17,539 bases of DNA from assembly GCA_002423305.1 (NCBI GenBank), contig DIVI01000066.1, forward strand, positions 1 through 17,539, given 5' to 3'. Shown here piece after piece: positions 14,193-17,539 of this stretch. The notes beneath the pieces were generated by a model. The model had not been told where the DNA came from. It searched no databases and worked only from the letters and a program-made list of their open reading frames with translations. The DNA comes from Methylococcus sp. UBA6136. GTDB lineage: Bacteria; Pseudomonadota; Gammaproteobacteria; Methylococcales; Methylococcaceae. The position numbers were made by a program, and so were the translations under genes. How positions within the stretch are numbered: position 1 is the stretch's first letter; every line of letters starts with the position of its first letter.

Positions 14193-16202
14193 GTGCCCCA
14201 GCTCAACCCCCAACAACACGCCGCCGTCATCGAGCTGGAGAAACCCCTGCTGGTCCTGGCCGGCGCCGGCAGCGGCAAGACGCGAGTCATCACCGAAAAG
14301 ATCGCGTATCTGATCCGCCAGGGGATGACGGCCCGCAACATCGCCGCCGTCACCTTCACCAATAAGGCGGCACGGGAAATGAAAAGTCGCGTCGGCAAGC
14401 TGGTCGACGACAAGGGCCTGCGCGGGCTGACGGTCTCTACCTTTCATGCGCTCGGACTCGACATCATTCGGCGGGAACACGGCGCACTGGGCTTCAAGAA
14501 GGCCATCTCCATCTTCGACGAGCACGACCGCCTGGTGCTGATCAAGGAACTCATCAAGCACGGCCGGCCCGAGTGGGATATCGATCATGCCGAACGTTTC
14601 AGCGCGCAGATCAGCCGCTGGAAAAACCGGTTTCTGCTGCCGGAACAGGCCGCCGCCAGCGGGACGGACTTCGTACTCGGCGCACTGGATATCTACGACC
14701 TGTATCTCCGGCAGATGAAATCCTACAACGCCGTGGATTTCGATGACCTCATCCTCCAGCCGGTGCTGCTCTTCCAGGAACACCCCGAGATCCTGGAGAA
14801 ATGGCGCAACAAGCTGCGCTACCTGCTGGTGGACGAATACCAGGACACCAATCTGACCCAATACCAGATGGTCAAGCTGCTGGCCGGCCAGCTGGGCCGC
14901 TTCACGGTGGTGGGCGATGACGATCAGTCGATCTATTCCTGGCGGGGTGCTCAGCCGGAAAATCTGGCCCAGCTGCAACGCGACTTCCCACGACTGGAGG
15001 TCATCAAACTGGAGCAGAACTACCGCTCGACCCGCCGTATTCTCGGCGTCGCCAACGCGCTGATCGCCAACAACCCGCATGTCTTTGAAAAGCGACTGTG
15101 GAGCGCGCTCGCTCCCGGCGACCCTTTGCGCGTACTGCACCACAAGGATGAAATTCTGGAATCACGACAGATTGCGTCCGACCTGATTCATCACAAATTT
15201 CGCCACGCCACCCGGTTTCAGGATTACGCCATCCTCTACCGAAGCAACCATCAGGCCCGCATCTTCGAAACCGCGCTCAGGGAATCGAGCATCCCCTACT
15301 TCATCAGCGGCGGCCAGTCATTCTTCGGATATACGGAGGTCAAGGACATCCTCGCCTACCTGCGCCTGCTGGTGAACCCCGACGACGATGCCGCATTTCT
15401 GCGCATCGTCAACGTGCCACGCCGGGAAATCGGACCCACCACACTGGAAAAACTAGGCGCCTACGCCAACCGCCGGCATATCGGCCTGTTCGCCGCCTGT
15501 TACGAGATGGGTCTCGCCACAGAACTGGCCGAGAGCGCCCGACAACGGCTGCAGCACTTTTGCAACCGCATCAACGACGTCGCCGACCGAGCCGAGCGGG
15601 GAGACACCTTTGCCGTGATTGACGAGTTCATCGTGGCCATCGACTACGACGGCTGGCTACGGGAAACCGCCCCCAGCGAGGAAGCTGCCAAACGCAAAAT
15701 GGGCCAGGTGCGCGAGTTGCTGGACTGGCTCAAGCGCATCGCCCATGAAGAGGAGACCGAGGAAAAAAGCCTGGCCGAGGTCGTAGCCAAGATCATGCTG
15801 CTGGATGTTCTCGACCGTAGCCAGGAAGAACAGGCCGGCGATCGCGTCAACCTGATGACTCTGCATGCTGCAAAGGGCCTGGAATTTCCTTACGTCTATC
15901 TGGTTGGCATGGAAGAAAACCTGCTGCCACATGAGACCAGCATCGAAGAAGACAGCATCGAAGAGGAACGGCGCCTGGCCTATGTCGGCATCACCCGCGC
16001 CCAACAGCATCTCACGCTCAGCTACTGTACACACCGCAAACGCCGGGGCGAACTGGTCAGCCGGCAACCGAGTCGTTTCCTCGACGAACTGCCGGAAGCC
16101 GACCTCGAATGGCCCGCCCGCAAGGCGCTGGACCCGGAAACCAAAAAGGAACGCGGTCAAGCCTCACTCGCCCAGCTGCGCAACCTGTTAAACACCCCCT
16201 GA
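14193..16202 (+). CDS. rep: ATP-dependent DNA helicase Rep
   Basis: This 669-residue UvrD/Rep superfamily 1A helicase is close to the 673 residues of E. coli Rep. Motif I is AGAGSGKT at 23-30, motif II is D214-E215-Y-Q-D, and motif III reads VGDDDQSIYSWRGA. The C-terminal helicase motifs include NLMTLHAAKGLEF and EERRLAYVGITRAQ. Rep removes proteins ahead of replication forks and helps restart stalled forks. The DDDQSIYSWRGA sequence and MPQLNPQQHAAV start favour Rep over UvrD. The start is GTG at 14193 with only a weak AAGGAT ten or more bases upstream, so coupling to comM is likely. The tRNA gene begins 22 bp after its stop. Confidence 0.95.
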   Translation: MPQLNPQQHAAVIELEKPLLVLAGAGSGKTRVITEKIAYLIRQGMTARNIAAVTFTNKAAREMKSRVGKLVDDKGLRGLTVSTFHALGLDIIRREHGALGFKKAISIFDEHDRLVLIKELIKHGRPEWDIDHAERFSAQISRWKNRFLLPEQAAASGTDFVLGALDIYDLYLRQMKSYNAVDFDDLILQPVLLFQEHPEILEKWRNKLRYLLVDEYQDTNLTQYQMVKLLAGQLGRFTVVGDDDQSIYSWRGAQPENLAQLQRDFPRLEVIKLEQNYRSTRRILGVANALIANNPHVFEKRLWSALAPGDPLRVLHHKDEILESRQIASDLIHHKFRHATRFQDYAILYRSNHQARIFETALRESSIPYFISGGQSFFGYTEVKDILAYLRLLVNPDDDAAFLRIVNVPRREIGPTTLEKLGAYANRRHIGLFAACYEMGLATELAESARQRLQHFCNRINDVADRAERGDTFAVIDEFIVAIDYDGWLRETAPSEEAAKRKMGQVRELLDWLKRIAHEEETEEKSLAEVVAKIMLLDVLDRSQEEQAGDRVNLMTLHAAKGLEFPYVYLVGMEENLLPHETSIEEDSIEEERRLAYVGITRAQQHLTLSYCTHRKRRGELVSRQPSRFLDELPEADLEWPARKALDPETKKERGQASLAQLRNLLNTP

Positions 16203-16208
16203 TTCCGC

Positions 16209-16214
16209 TATACT
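16209..16214 (+). promoter_or_regulatory. Candidate -10 box for tRNA-Arg
   Basis: TATACT matches five of six consensus positions and lies 11 bases before the tRNA 5' end, just past the rep stop codon. No strong -35 is visible at the proper distance, since that region is the end of rep. Confidence 0.45.
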
Positions 16215-16224
16215 CGCGCCTCAC

Positions 16225-16301
16225 GCGCCCGTAGCTCAGTTGGATAGAGTGTCGCCCTCCGAAGGCGAAGGTCGTACGTTCGAATCGTATCGGGCGCGCC
16301 A
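16225..16301 (+). tRNA. tRNA-Arg (anticodon CCG)
   Basis: This is a 77-base cloverleaf. The acceptor arms GCGCCCG (16225-16231) and CGGGCGC (16291-16297) pair perfectly, followed by G73 and an encoded CCA. The D arm contains AGCTCAGTTGGATAGAG. The anticodon stem is TCGCC/GGCGA around the loop CTCCGAA, giving anticodon CCG at 16259-16261. The T arm contains GTTCGAATC. It reads CGG codons. Confidence 0.97.
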
Positions 16302-16392
16302 TTAAATCAATAGCTTACCGAGTTTCAGCCCAGACCAAACCGTCTCGGTCTGAAAAAAGACTAAAACACGTCTGCGGAAAGTGACCCACAAG

Positions 16393-16413
16393 ACCGCCTC
16401 ATGGCGGTTTTTT
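16393..16413 (+). terminator. Intrinsic terminator after tRNA-Arg
   Basis: ACCGCC and GGCGGT form a 6-bp stem with a TCAT loop, followed immediately by TTTTTATT. It ends the rep/tRNA transcript about 90 bases after the tRNA CCA. The trailer between them (16302-16392) has other short inverted repeats but no coding frame. Confidence 0.8.
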
Positions 16414-16428
16414 ATTACCCCACGGTAG

Positions 16429-16469
16429 GTCCCTCCACTCCCTGCGATAGCGCCAGGGAGTGGAGGGAC
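16429..16469. repeat. Perfect 16-bp inverted repeat (strong hairpin)
   Basis: GTCCCTCCACTCCCTG at 16429-16444 is exactly complementary to 16454-16469, with a 9-base loop. It lies 17 bases beyond the stop of the minus-strand gene at 16487 and 16 bases after the tRNA terminator. Neither strand has a T run directly after it, so it is not a standard intrinsic terminator. It may still end or stabilise the minus-strand transcript, or be a repeat family member. Confidence 0.8.
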
Positions 16470-16486
16470 AGATGTATTATTGTTTG

Positions 16487-17002
16487 TTACTTCTGCTTGG
16501 TTAGGATCAATTCAACCGGATACCTGACTCCTTGCAAGCCCACCGACTTGCTGATTGTCAGGGTCTTCTTGTTCCTCGATAAATCATAGAGATAGACCTG
16601 CGGGTCATTCGTGTTATCCGAATCATCAAAGATCATGTAGTTTGCGGCAGGAATCTCTGGCAAGGTTTTTGTTGCATCTACCTGTTTTTCTTTGATAGCA
16701 GTCCATGTGCCATTAGGTGAAGTGGTCGGAATGTTGGTGATGTCCTCGTAGTACGTACCCCGGGTCTTTCTTTTGCTCAACTGAATGGATTCCCCCGCAT
16801 TGCATTTTGCGTACTGCTTGATGATATCTGGCACTCCAGGAGGCAGGGGTAGCTCTCCTGGGCAATCAATCTCCTGACCGGCCAACTTCATGCCAGTCAG
16901 AGCCCATTTTCCAACCAAGGCAGCATCCTGTGGACCCGCCTGAGAGGTGATCGGGGCAAATAAATAGCCCGCGATGGCAATGGCAAGAGCGGATGATTTC
17001 AT
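16487..17002 (-). CDS. Small exported protein of unknown function
   Basis: This 171-residue protein starts MKSSALAIAIAGYLFAPITSQAG, a clear Sec signal peptide with a likely cut after QA at residue 22. The mature part begins DAALVGKWALTGMKLAGQE, which looks like the first strand (GxW) of a lipocalin-like barrel, and alternating strands continue to the C-terminus. Two cysteines, C47 and C67, could form a disulfide. GGAGAA lies 8 bases before the ATG, and a plausible promoter is at 17026-17055. Base composition is visibly more AT-rich than in the suf or rep genes. I do not recognise the family; lipocalin-like is a guess from the GKW motif. Confidence 0.7.
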   Translation of the reverse strand: MKSSALAIAIAGYLFAPITSQAGPQDAALVGKWALTGMKLAGQEIDCPGELPLPPGVPDIIKQYAKCNAGESIQLSKRKTRGTYYEDITNIPTTSPNGTWTAIKEKQVDATKTLPEIPAANYMIFDDSDNTNDPQVYLYDLSRNKKTLTISKSVGLQGVRYPVELILTKQK

Positions 17003-17025
17003 TAATATTTCTCCGTGATTTGTTT

Positions 17026-17055
17026 TTTAGAGCAAGATCCCGCGTTGAAGTCCAA
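17026..17055 (-). promoter_or_regulatory. Candidate promoter for the small exported protein
   Basis: On the minus strand TTGGAC (17050-17055) and TCTAAA (17026-17031) are spaced by 18 bp, and TGC before the -10 makes it an extended -10 site. Transcription would start about 15 bases before the ATG at 17002. Confidence 0.4.
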
Positions 17056-17336
17056 GTTCGTCATCGCTTCACGCATGATTTACCCAACCCTAACGCACAT
17101 GGAGCAACGACATCGACACTGCGTTCTGTATTGCCATTGCTCCATCGCAACGCTACCACAGATCAGACACTCGAAACCTCAATCGACTGGTCCGTTGCCG
17201 TTTACAGATCACTCCGTCAATGACAGATTGCACGATTGATCAGATCGTATTCGGACACCTCGGGCGTAAAGCCTGGTAGTTCGTGACCGGGAACCGACTC
17301 TCGGAGACCGGTGCTTAGGGCTTAGCTCCGAGGAAT
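17056..17336. other. Intergenic region before umuD-like gene
   Basis: I see no convincing gene here. Two short plus-strand frames overlap but lack a ribosome binding site and family features. There is no CTGT-N8-ACAG LexA box. The short dyad CCGA-CTC-TCGG near 17294 and the CTTAG repeats near 17313-17325 are minor. Confidence 0.45.
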
Positions 17337-17367
17337 GGTGTACGCTATTCATAAATAGCGAGACACC
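17337..17367. promoter_or_regulatory. Interrupted palindrome abutting the umuD-like start codon
   Basis: CGCTATT (17343-17349) and AATAGCG (17354-17360) pair around CATA. They are flanked by GGTGT (17337-17341) and ACACC (17363-17367), which are also complementary. The dyad ends at the base before the ATG, so it covers the ribosome-binding region and could be an operator, an RNA hairpin that hides the start, or both. It does not match the gammaproteobacterial LexA box. Confidence 0.6.
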
Positions 17368-17539
17368 ATGATGCAGCAAACCATCCAGCCACCACTCTTC
17401 CTCAGCAAAGTTTCGGCTGGCTTCCCGTCACCAGCCGAGGATTACAAGGACAAGCCGCTTTGCCTCAATGAGCATCTTGTGGAACGTCCCGCTGCCACTC
17501 TGTTTATCCGCCTGGCCGACAACGGCATGGTCGGCGATC
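17368..17539 (+). CDS. umuD: UmuD-like S24 protein, N-terminal part (partial)
   Basis: The frame opens with ATGATG and runs off the window after 57 residues. SAGFPSPAEDY matches the UmuD self-cleavage region, with the scissile bond A17-G18. The following LNEHLVERPAATLFIR matches the next block of the S24 domain, without gaps against E. coli UmuD. UmuD normally cleaves itself on a RecA filament to give UmuD', which joins UmuC as DNA polymerase V. The catalytic serine of the GDSM motif should be residue 53, but the sequence reads A-D-N-G-M, with glycine there. The serine is therefore missing, or the base is wrong. A umuC partner would be expected just outside the window. Confidence 0.85.
   Translation, partial: MMQQTIQPPLFLSKVSAGFPSPAEDYKDKPLCLNEHLVERPAATLFIRLADNGMVGD

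Noticed and set aside
14172..15143. 323-residue open frame on the minus strand
   Set aside because: It is antisense to the helicase motifs of rep and has no protein features of its own.
16331..16358. Hairpin CAGACC/GGTCTG followed by GAAAAAAG as a terminator
   Set aside because: The run after the hairpin is A on the plus strand, and on the minus strand no T run follows the stem, so neither direction fits. The terminator is the next hairpin at 16393.
16993..17239. Two overlapping plus-strand frames of 74-76 residues
   Set aside because: No ribosome site or recognisable features; they cross the leader and promoter of the minus-strand exported protein.
1..17539. CRISPR array, prophage or toxin-antitoxin module
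   Set aside because: I saw no regularly spaced repeats, phage structural genes, or adjacent small toxin-antitoxin gene pair anywhere in the window.

Overview
The window reads as chromosomal DNA of a moderately GC-rich gammaproteobacterium. Support comes from the combination of UbiK, ComM/YifB and Rep helicase in one cluster, a MepK/LdtD cell-wall pair, an IscR-like Rrf2 regulator with a type-1-like operator, and Shine-Dalgarno-led genes. I cannot name the genus; a free-living, possibly sulfur-oxidising relative of the Chromatiales or Halothiobacillaceae is only a guess from the SUF operon layout.

Layout. 1-160: 3' end of an IS5-family (IS427-like) insertion sequence, cut by the window edge. 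161-3099: a Tat-exported MepK-like M15 peptidase and a tiny acidic protein on the + strand, facing a YkuD L,D-transpeptidase (LdtD-like) on the - strand. 3207-9384: a complete SUF iron-sulfur cluster assembly operon in the order Rrf2 regulator, sufB, sufC, sufD, sufS, sufU, Rieske ferredoxin. Its promoter has a perfect GACT-type palindrome over the -10 box. 9403-9623: a 41-residue lipoprotein on the - strand with its own intrinsic terminator. 9968-11824: two exported proteins, a DUF2092 protein and a glycine-rich/Q-N-rich protein with a DUF6515-like C-terminus. 11861-12196: an unknown small - strand gene. 12391-16202: ubiK, comM and rep in one direction. 16225-16413: tRNA-Arg(CCG) followed by an intrinsic terminator. 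16429-17539: a more AT-rich stretch with a perfect 16-bp hairpin, a small exported protein on the - strand, and the 5' part of a umuD-like gene.

How the genes work together. SufS takes sulfur from cysteine and SufU probably relays it. SufBCD builds the cluster using SufC ATPase activity. The Rrf2 protein probably senses cluster supply and represses its own promoter. The terminal Rieske protein is a likely client or electron carrier. LdtD makes 3-3 peptidoglycan cross-links and MepK-type enzymes cut them, so these neighbours form a make-and-break pair. UbiK, ComM and Rep serve ubiquinone synthesis, natural transformation and replication respectively, and share only a transcription unit.

I found no CRISPR array, phage gene set or defence island. 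The least ordinary observations are the umuD-like gene, whose encoded protein has glycine where the catalytic serine should be, the unusual palindrome directly before it, and the DUF2092/glycine-rich export pair.
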